Positions 1 through 6,549 of a stretch of 35,206 nt of DNA are shown here, piece by piece. The stretch comes from Oscillospiraceae bacterium (lineage in GTDB: Bacteria; Bacillota_A; Clostridia; Oscillospirales; Oscillospiraceae): positions 1 through 35,206 of the forward strand of contig JAFYLN010000066.1 of the NCBI GenBank assembly GCA_017537045.1, read 5' to 3'. Positions within the stretch are counted from its first letter, which is position 1; each line of letters starts with the position of its first letter. The position numbers were made by a program, and so were the translations under genes. The notes below the pieces were generated by a model. That model ran no database searches. It saw only the letters and a program-made list of their open reading frames with translations, and was not told where the DNA came from.

Positions 1-1106
1 ATGCCTGCGTACTTGCCGGCATAGTCGGTGTGGCGGCCGTAGTCGTCAACAGGAACCACCAGCTCCATACCGTAGCGCATGCAGGTCTGATAGTCGTCAG
101 CACCGAAGCCGGGGGCGGTGTGGACACAGCCGGTACCGGAATCCATGGTAACATACTCCGCCCAGACCAGACGGGAGGTCTTGTCCAGGAAGGGGTGCTG
201 TGCCAGCATATTTTCGAAGAAAGCACCGGGGTAGGAAGCCAGAACTTCGTAATTTTCAAAGCCGCCCATCTTCATGGTCTTTTCCATCAGAGCTTCCGCC
301 ATGATGTAGGTTTCGCCGTTGTCTGCCTTGACCAGCACATAGCTGTCGCGGGGATGCAGGCAGATGGCCATGTTGCCGGGCAGGGTCCAGATGGTGGTGG
401 TCCAGATGACGAAGAAGGTCTTGCTCAGGTCAAATCCGGCCAGCTTGCCCAGATCGTCCTTCATGGGGAACTTGACGTAGACAGAGGTACAGGGATCGTC
501 CTTGTACTCGATGTCGGCCTCGGCTACGGCGGTGGCGCAGAAGGGGCACCAGGTAACGGGCTTCAGACCCTTGTAGATGAAGCCTTTGTCAAACATACGG
601 CCAAAGACCTTGACTTCCTGTGCCTCGAAGTGACGGTCCATGGTGCGGTAGGGGTGCTTCCAGTCGCCCACAACGCCCAGACGCTTGAAGCCGGTCATCT
701 GCTTCTGGATGAAATCCTCCGCGAATTCCTCACAGGCAGTACGGAATTCGGGCACGGACATGTCCTTGTTCAGCTTCTTCTTGGAAGTTTCAATGGCACG
801 CTCGATAGGCAGGCCGTGGTTGTCCCAGCCAGGAACATAAGGCGTGTAGTAACCCATCATGGCATGGCTGCGGACGATGAAATCCTTCAGTGCCTTGTTC
901 AGCGCGTGACCCATGTGAATGTAGCCATTGGAGAAGGGAGGGCCGTCGTGCAGAACGAAGGGGGGCAGCTCCTTATTCTTCTCCAGCAGTGTTTCGTAAA
1001 GACCCTGCTCTTCCCAACGAGCCAGCATGCCGGGTTCGCGACCTGGCAGACCTGCCTTCATGGGGAAGGAGGTCTGAGGGGTAATGATTGTGTTTTTGTA
1101 TTCCAT
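1..1106 (-). CDS. ileS: Isoleucyl-tRNA synthetase, N-terminal part (runs off the window)
   Basis: Charges tRNA-Ile with isoleucine in the cytoplasm. Reading the minus strand from the ATG at 1104-1106 gives an uninterrupted frame of about 368 residues to the window edge. The class I signature appears as HMGH at residues 64-67, after HDGPPFSNG. Further in are the zinc/CP1-type stretch TWCPFCATAVAEADIEYK and the editing-domain motif TTTIWTLPGNMA, both typical of IleRS. A GGAGG ribosome binding site lies about 9 bases before the start. Upstream in the leader are a 180-bp repeat and an isoleucine T-box, which supports the identity independently. The C-terminal two thirds lie outside the window. 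The long opposite-strand frame here is a shadow. Confidence 0.96.
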   Translation of the reverse strand, partial: MEYKNTIITPQTSFPMKAGLPGREPGMLARWEEQGLYETLLEKNKELPPFVLHDGPPFSNGYIHMGHALNKALKDFIVRSHAMMGYYTPYVPGWDNHGLPIERAIETSKKKLNKDMSVPEFRTACEEFAEDFIQKQMTGFKRLGVVGDWKHPYRTMDRHFEAQEVKVFGRMFDKGFIYKGLKPVTWCPFCATAVAEADIEYKDDPCTSVYVKFPMKDDLGKLAGFDLSKTFFVIWTTTIWTLPGNMAICLHPRDSYVLVKADNGETYIMAEALMEKTMKMGGFENYEVLASYPGAFFENMLAQHPFLDKTSRLVWAEYVTMDSGTGCVHTAPGFGADDYQTCMRYGMELVVPVDDYGRHTDYAGKYAG

Positions 1107-1149
1107 TGGATTCATTCCTCCGTAGTTGATTACAAAGTTAAGGGATTAT

Positions 1150-1329
1150 AAATTTCAGTTTATCGCTCTGCTTCGATTTTGAATGTAGGGGCGGCTATTA
1201 GCCGCCCGTGCGGTACAATGTCACGAATTTGCCGAAAACCAATGCGAATTCGCAACATTCTGCTGCGCGGGCGGGCAATGCCCGCCCCTACATTCACGCC
1301 GGAAGACTGTACGATAAACATCAATTTGA
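1150..1329. repeat. MITE-like palindromic repeat, copy 1
   Basis: About 180 bp with imperfect terminal inverted repeats (AAATTTCAGTTTATCG at the left, CGATAAACATCAATTTGA at the right). It holds two internal GC palindromes that start and end with GTAGGGGCGG / CCGCCCCTAC, around an AT-richer core containing ACAATGTCACGAATT. It is non-coding. It lies between the T-box terminator and the ileS ribosome binding site, so it must be transcribed in every ileS mRNA. Other copies are at 3579, 11890, 17405, 22421, 31140 (reduced) and 32361 (degenerate). Confidence 0.9.
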
Positions 1330-1338
1330 AGGGAAAAT

Positions 1339-1577
1339 AAAGAAAACGCCTTTGTCCCTAAGATAAGAGACAAAGGCGATTCATCCTCTGCGGTACCACT
1401 CTTGTTCCGGTATATGCCGGCACTCGATTTCGCGTTATCGGGCGAACCCGGCACAGCCTACTCGTTATCTTTCGGTGCGCAGCTCCGAGGTGATACCGTC
1501 AAACACCGGCCTTACTGCCTTGCACCAACCGGCAGCTCTCTGAAAGCGGTCTGTTTGACGACGTGTCCTCATCAAAG
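1339..1577 (-). promoter_or_regulatory. T-box leader controlling ileS (isoleucine specifier)
   Basis: On the minus strand the leader begins GATGAGGACACG (stem I), passes AGAGAGCTGCCGG and shows the T-box core TGGTACCGC (about 1391-1400). It ends in an intrinsic terminator with a 10-bp stem CGCCTTTGTC/GACAAAGGCG (1347-1356 with 1369-1378) followed by a T-rich run. A candidate specifier triplet ATC (Ile) lies at 1492-1494 in GGTATCACC. Known role: uncharged tRNA-Ile pairs with the specifier and T-box and prevents termination. No convincing separate promoter was seen between divIVA and the T-box, so read-through from the sepF-divIVA operon is possible. Confidence 0.92.
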
Positions 1578-1588
1578 CATGTAATGTT

Positions 1589-2248
1589 TTATTTGTGGTT
1601 CACGTCATAGTTGCGGCCAAACTGCAGGTTTGCAAACTTGGCGGTGGTGGTGTCGTGAACAGGATGCTGGGGAGCAGCCTTGGGAGCAATATCCTCAGTC
1701 GTACCTACCAGACTCTCCAGATTTTTGGAAATCTCGTCAGCCACAGCGTCAGCATCAGTGGTAACAACTTCCACGGGAGCGGGCTCAGCCTTGGGCTGGT
1801 TAGCCAGCTTGATACGATCCAGCGCCTGAATGCAGGAACGCATCTGCTCCTGAATCTCATCAATTTTGGAAGCAGCCAGCTTACGGGCTTCCTCCACACG
1901 CTCGGCTTCTGCGGCAACCAGAGCGCCGGTGTCCTGCACATTTTGTGCAGCGGCGGTGTTTGCTTCGCTGAGTATCTTTTCGCACTTGACTTCTGCCTCA
2001 TGAACCATCTTGTCGCAGGTCTTCTTAGCCTCGGCAACAGCTTCCTTCATGGCAGCTTCGTTTTTGCGGTACTCTTCCAGCTTGCCGACAAGCACACGCA
2101 TTTTGCTCTTGAGCAGGGCATTTTCCTTGTACAGCGTTACATAGTCCTCGCAAAGAGGTTCCAGAAATTCATCGACATCATCCATGTTATAGCCGCCGAA
2201 GGTGGCCTTGCCGAAAGAAATCTGATCAATCTGCTGGGGTGTAAACAT
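1589..2248 (-). CDS. divIVA: DivIVA-domain division/polarity protein
   Basis: A 219-residue protein. Its N-terminus (FTPQQIDQISFGKATFGGYN, then DVDEFLE) matches the DivIVA membrane-curvature domain. It is followed by a long, charged, alanine/glutamate-rich coiled coil (about residues 30-150) and a disordered C-terminal tail. DivIVA proteins bind curved membrane at septa and poles and recruit division or cell-wall factors. The gene is 24 bases downstream of sepF on the same strand and immediately before the ileS T-box, as in the well-known ylmE-sepF-ylmG-ylmH-divIVA-ileS cluster. ylmG and ylmH are absent here. The start has a weaker AGGGAGACG-type ribosome binding site. Confidence 0.93.
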   Translation of the reverse strand: MFTPQQIDQISFGKATFGGYNMDDVDEFLEPLCEDYVTLYKENALLKSKMRVLVGKLEEYRKNEAAMKEAVAEAKKTCDKMVHEAEVKCEKILSEANTAAAQNVQDTGALVAAEAERVEEARKLAASKIDEIQEQMRSCIQALDRIKLANQPKAEPAPVEVVTTDADAVADEISKNLESLVGTTEDIAPKAAPQHPVHDTTTAKFANLQFGRNYDVNHK

Positions 2249-2272
2249 TTCTACTCGTCTCCCTTATTCCAA

Positions 2273-2815
2273 TTAGATATAGCTTTCAACTTCAGCCTGC
2301 AGGGACTCCAGATCGCCGACCACATCCATATTGTGGGGGCAGAACAGGTAAGCAGACTGTGCGATCTTCTTGACGCTGCCGCTCAGGGCGTAAACACAGC
2401 CGGAAAGGAAGTCCACAACGCGGCGGGACATAGCCTTGTCAACATTTTCCAGATTCAGAACAACAGCCTTGTTGCTGCGCAGGGCATCAGCAGCCTTGGT
2501 GGTCTCACCGAAGTTTGCGGGACGGAACAGAACCACTTCCTGCTTGGCACCGGTGGACATGTTCACAACGCGGCCGCTGAAAGAGTTAGCGGGTGTGGCT
2601 ACGGGAGCAACGGGAGCTGCACTCATGCCAAAGCCGTAATCGTCGTCCTCTTCCTCTTCCACGGGTGCGGGAGCGGGAGCGCGGCGTGCGGGAGCACGGC
2701 GGGGTGCAGGTTCGTTGTAATCGTCGTCGAGGTATTCCTCGTCGTCATCGTAATCATCGTAGTCGTCGTCTGCGTAAGGCTGGGCAAACTTCTTCAGATT
2801 ATCCAAAAAGCTCAT
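2273..2815 (-). CDS. sepF: Cell division protein SepF
   Basis: A 180-residue protein starting MSFLDNLKKF, the amphipathic membrane-targeting helix typical of SepF. A very acidic linker (residues about 17-40, rich in D and Y) and a P/A/R-rich stretch follow. The C-terminal SepF core (about 85-175) has VVLFRPANFGET and the stretch VVLNLENVDKAMSRRVVDFL. SepF bundles FtsZ filaments and tethers them to the membrane. I placed the start at 2815 rather than at an upstream in-frame codon because AGGAGG lies 9 bases before this ATG. It sits between yggS (28-base gap) and divIVA (24-base gap). Confidence 0.95.
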   Translation of the reverse strand: MSFLDNLKKFAQPYADDDYDDYDDDEEYLDDDYNEPAPRRAPARRAPAPAPVEEEEDDDYGFGMSAAPVAPVATPANSFSGRVVNMSTGAKQEVVLFRPANFGETTKAADALRSNKAVVLNLENVDKAMSRRVVDFLSGCVYALSGSVKKIAQSAYLFCPHNMDVVGDLESLQAEVESYI

Positions 2816-2843
2816 TTCTATATATCCTCCTGTATCGTCAACA

Positions 2844-3554
2844 TCATTTTTGATGAAGCTTGGCGTAGTCACGGGCACCGAAGATGGCCGTGCCGATGCG
2901 GATCATAGTAGAGCCGCAGGCGACCGCATCCTCGAAATCATCGGACATACCCATAGATAAGCATTCTACCAATACATTATCGTATTTTTTTGCGCTTATG
3001 TCAACAGAAAGCTGTAAGATTTCTTGAAAAAATTTGCGATTATCTCCACTTTTTTTGCTGATCGGCGGAATTGCCATGAGTCCGCAGACGAAAATGTTGG
3101 GAAATTCGCCAATATGTTCGAGAAGAGGAAGCACTTCACAGACCCGGAAGCCGGACTTGCTTGCCTCTTCGCCAATGTTGATTTCAAGAAAAATGTCCTG
3201 AATAATGCCTTGCTTGGCTGCTTCTTTCTGAACCGCTTCCAGAAGATTCATCCGGTCTACACTCTGGATCACGTCCACCTTGCCGACCACCTGCCTGACC
3301 TTGTTGGTTTGCAGTACGCCGATAAAATGCACCGGTGCACCTTCGTAGGCATTCTCTTTCAGCTTAGCCGTCAGTTCCTGCACCCGATTCTCACCGCACA
3401 GGTCGACACCTCCTGCAATGGCCTGCCGGACAGCACCGTCATCGTTCATTTTTGTGGCAGCGCAAAGCTTGACCTCTTTTGGGTCGCGTCCTGCGGCAAT
3501 GGCAGCCGCATCGATTCTTGCGCGAATGGCAGCAATGTTTTCAGCAATGGACAT
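2844..3554 (-). CDS. yggS: YggS/YlmE-family PLP-binding protein
   Basis: A 236-residue single-domain alanine-racemase-fold protein of the PLP-homeostasis (PLPBP) family. The PLP lysine is K35 in CAATKM. Family motifs include GENRVQEL, HFIGVLQTNK, LMAIPP, LSMGMSDDFEDAV and STMIRIGTAIFG. The family carries PLP and buffers vitamin B6 and amino-acid pools; racemase activity is not expected. The start is ATG at 3554 rather than GTG at 3563, because GAAAGGG lies at a good distance from the ATG. It heads the yggS-sepF-divIVA set. Upstream lies repeat copy 2, which separates it from hfq. Confidence 0.93.
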   Translation of the reverse strand: MSIAENIAAIRARIDAAAIAAGRDPKEVKLCAATKMNDDGAVRQAIAGGVDLCGENRVQELTAKLKENAYEGAPVHFIGVLQTNKVRQVVGKVDVIQSVDRMNLLEAVQKEAAKQGIIQDIFLEINIGEEASKSGFRVCEVLPLLEHIGEFPNIFVCGLMAIPPISKKSGDNRKFFQEILQLSVDISAKKYDNVLVECLSMGMSDDFEDAVACGSTMIRIGTAIFGARDYAKLHQK

Positions 3555-3578
3555 GGATAACACCCTTTCGTGTGGAAA

Positions 3579-3758
3579 TCAAATTTCAGTTTATCGTATT
3601 GTTTCGATTTTGAATGTAGGGGCGGCGACCCGCCGCCCGCGCGGTAGAATCTTTCGTATTCGCATTGGATTTCGGCGCATTCGTAAAATTGTACTGCCGG
3701 GCGGCGGATCGCCGCCCCTACGTTATCCACGGCACACAGCGCGATAAACATCAATTTA
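3579..3758. repeat. MITE-like palindromic repeat, copy 2
   Basis: Same family as the copy at 1150 and in the same orientation: left end TCAAATTTCAGTTTATCG, internal GTAGGGGCGGCGACCCGCC palindrome, core, second palindrome GGGCGGCGGATCGCCGCCC, right end CGATAAACATCAATTTA. It fills nearly the whole gap between the hfq terminator and yggS, so the yggS promoter must lie in or next to it. Confidence 0.9.
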
Positions 3759-3760
3759 TC

Positions 3761-3794
3761 AAAACAAAAAGGTGACGGATTATACTCCGTCACC
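3761..3794 (-). terminator. Intrinsic terminator overlapping the end of hfq
   Basis: Minus-strand stem GGTGACGGA (3786-3794) pairs perfectly with TCCGTCACC (3771-3779), followed by TTTTTGTTTT. The hfq stop codon TAA (3780-3782) lies in the hairpin loop, so the upstream stem arm is coding sequence. Confidence 0.88.
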
Positions 3795-4028
3795 CGTTGC
3801 ATTATGCGGGGTTGCTGCTTTCAGCGGCCGGATCGGGGCCAGTGTGGAAATGGCATGCTTGTAAATCATCTGCTGCTTGCCATCGCTGACCAGCACCACC
3901 ACAAAGCTGTCATAGCCCGTGACGATCCCGCGGAGCTGGAAACCGTTCATCAGAAACAATGTCACCGGCACTTTCTCCCGGCGGCATTCCTTTAAAATAG
4001 CTTCCTGTAAATTGATTGCTTCAGACAT
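3780..4028 (-). CDS. hfq: RNA-binding protein Hfq
   Basis: An 82-residue Sm-like protein. Sm1 is [20 protein letters not shown] (20-39) and Sm2 includes the canonical YKHAIS (residues 56-61), which forms the poly-U-binding proximal face. The N-terminal [13 protein letters not shown] helix contains the conserved Gln8. Hfq hexamers bind small RNAs and mRNAs. The C-terminal tail is short, as usual in Gram-positives. The gene follows miaA by 50 bases, the classic miaA-hfq order, with AAGAGGT as ribosome binding site. Its last codons form half of the terminator stem, so changes at the C-terminus would also affect termination. Confidence 0.97.
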   Translation of the reverse strand: MSEAINLQEAILKECRREKVPVTLFLMNGFQLRGIVTGYDSFVVVLVSDGKQQMIYKHAISTLAPIRPLKAATPHNATGDGV

Positions 4029-4078
4029 ATGTAATACCTCTTTCTTTTAAGTTTTGGGCATCCATAGTCTAGCATTTT

Positions 4079-5011
4079 TCAGTTGTCGAAATTACAAATA
4101 ACCTGTCGCGCCCTTGCAATTATTTCCTCACTCCCGTCATCCTCACGGCGGGTGAGCCAGTGCATCTTTTCGTTGCGGCGGAACCATGTCAATTGCCGCT
4201 TGGCATAGCGGCGGGATGCCTTGCGAACTTCGTTTGCTGCTTCTTCCATTGTACACTGCCCGTCAAGCGCAGCGACAAATTCCTTATAGCCGATGGCCTG
4301 CATGGCGGTGCATTTGGGACTGATTCCCGAAGCCAGCAGGTTTCGGATCTCCTGTTCCAGACCCGTTTCCAGCATGATGCCGACCCGTTTGTCAATGCGC
4401 GCATACAGCAGCGCCCGCGGGTCGAAATCCAGTCCCAGCCAGAGGGGATTGTATCTGGGCGGGATAGCCTGTGTCTTCAGATTGTGGGCTGTGATGGTTT
4501 CTCCGGTCTCGTAGTAGACTTCCAGCGCCCGGATGACGCGCCGGGGATTGCGCTGGCTGCGTGCAGCAGCTTCTGGGTCAATGGCAGCCAGCTCCAAGAG
4601 CATGGCATCCAGACCGGCGCGGGATAGTTTTTCTTCCAGCCGCTCCCGGTGGCCTGTAGTGGGAAAAGGGGCAAAAGCATTGCCCTTCATGAGCGAGTCC
4701 ATATATAGCCCTGTGCCGCCTGCAATGATGGCGGTTTTGCCCCGCGCAATAATATTGTCAATGATGGGGGCTGCCATGTCGCAATACTTGCTGACAGAAA
4801 AATCCTCGTCAGGCTCTGCCACATCGATCATGTGGTGGACAATTCCGAACATCTCTTCGGCGGTGGGTTTTGCGGTGCCGATGTCCATGCGCTTATAAAT
4901 CTGCATGGAGTCGCAGGAAATGACCTCACCGTTCAGCTCCTTGGCCAGCTCTACCGCCAATGCGGTCTTGCCGGAGGCCGTCGGCCCGGCAATACATATG
5001 ATATTGTTCAT
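4079..5011 (-). CDS. miaA: tRNA dimethylallyltransferase MiaA
   Basis: A 310-residue enzyme that transfers a dimethylallyl group to A37 of tRNAs reading UNN codons. P-loop GPTASGKT at residues 9-16, then SCDSMQIYKRMDIGTAKPT, HHMIDV and GGTGLYM, all MiaA hallmarks. Near the C-terminus is RRYAKRQLTWFRRN, which contacts tRNA. Its product i6A37 is the substrate of MiaB, encoded at 12075-13484 in the same block. Length is normal for the family. Confidence 0.97.
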   Translation of the reverse strand: MNNIICIAGPTASGKTALAVELAKELNGEVISCDSMQIYKRMDIGTAKPTAEEMFGIVHHMIDVAEPDEDFSVSKYCDMAAPIIDNIIARGKTAIIAGGTGLYMDSLMKGNAFAPFPTTGHRERLEEKLSRAGLDAMLLELAAIDPEAAARSQRNPRRVIRALEVYYETGETITAHNLKTQAIPPRYNPLWLGLDFDPRALLYARIDKRVGIMLETGLEQEIRNLLASGISPKCTAMQAIGYKEFVAALDGQCTMEEAANEVRKASRRYAKRQLTWFRRNEKMHWLTRREDDGSEEIIARARQVICNFDN

Positions 5012-5082
5012 AGGTCTGATGCCTCCTTTGTTTTTGATTTCATTGCGGGGAACGCAAAGCGGGACGTGGCAATCCGTTCTCC

Positions 5083-5517
5083 TTATAAAAACTTCGACTT
5101 CAGCACCAGATTGGTGCAGTCCTGATAACCCAGCTTGCCGTAGAAATGACTGTGCATGGCATCGTTCACCGACTCCAGCTGGATCATGGCAGCGCCTGCG
5201 GCCTTAACCCGGCGTTCCAGTTCCTCCATGAAGGCAGTGCCGATGCCGTGGTTCTGGTGTTGGCCGAAAATGAGAATCTCAACCAGATCATAGGCAGTCA
5301 GGTCGTAATAAGTGCTGAAATAGCCCATGCAGAAACCCAGAATCGTGTCGTTTTCCTCCAGAATCAGGCACAGGGAATCTTCCCGGCTCCATACCTGATG
5401 GATGCGCTTATAGGTGGTGTCAAAGGTCCAGCAGTCGCCGTCATGGGTATTATAATAGTCCATGTAATGGGGGACAATGCTGCAAATATCAGCTTCGGTC
5501 ATGGTGCGGTATTTCAT
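5083..5517 (-). CDS. GNAT-family N-acetyltransferase
   Basis: A 144-residue single GNAT domain. The acetyl-CoA loop motif appears as FGQHQNHGIGTAFMEELERR, followed by the β-strand MIQLESVNDAMHSHFYGKLGYQ, where HFYGKLGY is the typical motif-B ending. The N-terminal MTEADICSIVPHYMDYYN is also GNAT-like. The substrate cannot be told from sequence. The start codon overlaps the stop of the upstream membrane-protein gene (ATGA overlap), so the two are translationally coupled. A 71-base gap separates it from miaA. Confidence 0.88.
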   Translation of the reverse strand: MKYRTMTEADICSIVPHYMDYYNTHDGDCWTFDTTYKRIHQVWSREDSLCLILEENDTILGFCMGYFSTYYDLTAYDLVEILIFGQHQNHGIGTAFMEELERRVKAAGAAMIQLESVNDAMHSHFYGKLGYQDCTNLVLKSKFL

Positions 5518-6068
5518 TTGGTTTTCCTCTTTTCCAGAATATGAAGCAGTCTGGGGCGGTTATAGCGCTGCATCATCACAAAGGAGCTGTCGAACAGCGC
5601 AGCCAGAATGGAAGTGGTCAAAAACACCGGCAGCGCGCCCCACCACAGAGAAAACAAAATGGGAACAAAGCTAAACAGTACGATCACCACATGCACCGCT
5701 TCCGACACGCAGCTGTTATGCACGATCTGTTCCAGAGAATTGTGGCGAAGGGAAAAGGATGCAGGGTCATAGGTTGGCATATGGTCTTTCCACTGCTTGA
5801 CTTTGAGCATCTTATAGAGTTTGGTTTCAAAGCTCCACTGCCGGAACCAGCGGTTATCTGCCGGATTTTTCACGCAGCGGGGCACGATGGTGCCCACGAT
5901 CAGCCGCATGGCGAAATGATAGAACGTCGTTCCTGCCGTAATGGCAGCGGACAGCAGCCAGTCTGCCGGGCAGCTATGATACAGCACCGCAAGGGCAGCC
6001 ATGGATACACCCAAAACCACTGTGGTGCATTTGACTGCCATGGAGAACCGGGATTCCTGCATGCCCAT
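5514..6068 (-). CDS. Small multi-pass membrane protein, possibly CrtO-like acyltransferase family
   Basis: A 184-residue protein with about four hydrophobic segments (roughly residues 10-45 in two spans, 120-140 and 142-162) and a soluble middle. WKDHMPTYDP and SEAVHVVIVLFSFVPILF loosely recall the family annotated as glycosyl-4,4'-diaponeurosporenoate acyltransferase (CrtO), but no carotenoid genes are near. I treat that as a weak family hint, not a function. A GGGGAGG ribosome binding site supports the start at 6068. It sits between the Nudix gene (13-base gap) and the GNAT gene (4-base overlap), in one operon. Confidence 0.8.
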   Translation of the reverse strand: MGMQESRFSMAVKCTTVVLGVSMAALAVLYHSCPADWLLSAAITAGTTFYHFAMRLIVGTIVPRCVKNPADNRWFRQWSFETKLYKMLKVKQWKDHMPTYDPASFSLRHNSLEQIVHNSCVSEAVHVVIVLFSFVPILFSLWWGALPVFLTTSILAALFDSSFVMMQRYNRPRLLHILEKRKTK

Positions 6069-6081
6069 AGATACCTCCCCG

Positions 6082-6537
6082 TTACAGCAGCTTTACTTTT
6101 CCCTCACCGCTATCGTTGTAATAGTAAAATTCGCTCAGACGGTCATCCTCGAAAACCTGAACCATTTCCATGAAATACTCAATCAGCGGATACTGCTCCA
6201 AAGTGTTTCTGGGAATCCAGAAAACTTTTCCCTCGTCGGAAGAATGAAGCGCTCCGGAGAAACGGTCCGTTTTGTAGAACAGTACCACATACCGCTCGCC
6301 TCTGCGGGTCTGGAACTGTTTCACACCACAGAGGATAGGGTTTTCGATGGTCAGTCCAGTCTCTTCCCGCACCTCGCGGATGACACTTTCCACAAAGGAT
6401 TCACCCGGTTCCACATGTCCGCCGGGAAAGGTGATGCCGGGCCAACCCGGATCACACCGGTCCTGCACCAGAATATTTCCTGCATGATCGTAGACCATGC
6501 ACATATTTGTGAAGATGGCAGCTTCCGCACGTGCCAT
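6082..6537 (-). CDS. Nudix hydrolase (8-oxo-dGTP/NTP diphosphatase type)
   Basis: A 151-residue Nudix-fold protein. The complete Nudix box GX5EX7REUXEEXGU runs from residue 40 to 62, with catalytic glutamates in REVREETGL. The stretch before it (GWPGITFPGGHVEPGES) is MutT/YtkD-like. Such enzymes hydrolyse nucleoside diphosphates linked to another group, often oxidised dNTPs. Its place 12 bases downstream of mutL, with AAGGAGG as ribosome binding site, fits a nucleotide-pool or DNA-maintenance role, but the substrate is inference. Confidence 0.9.
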   Translation of the reverse strand: MARAEAAIFTNMCMVYDHAGNILVQDRCDPGWPGITFPGGHVEPGESFVESVIREVREETGLTIENPILCGVKQFQTRRGERYVVLFYKTDRFSGALHSSDEGKVFWIPRNTLEQYPLIEYFMEMVQVFEDDRLSEFYYYNDSGEGKVKLL

Positions 6538-6549
6538 TGGATTTCCTCC

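Noticed and set aside
30..1151. Long plus-strand open frame of 373 codons opposite ileS
   Set aside because: The minus strand reads a clear IleRS with HMGH; the plus frame has no family features and no ribosome binding site.
1595..2908. Plus-strand frame of 437 codons over divIVA and sepF
   Set aside because: It is antisense to two recognised genes and its odd Val/Ile/Gly-rich end is the mirror of the acidic SepF linker.
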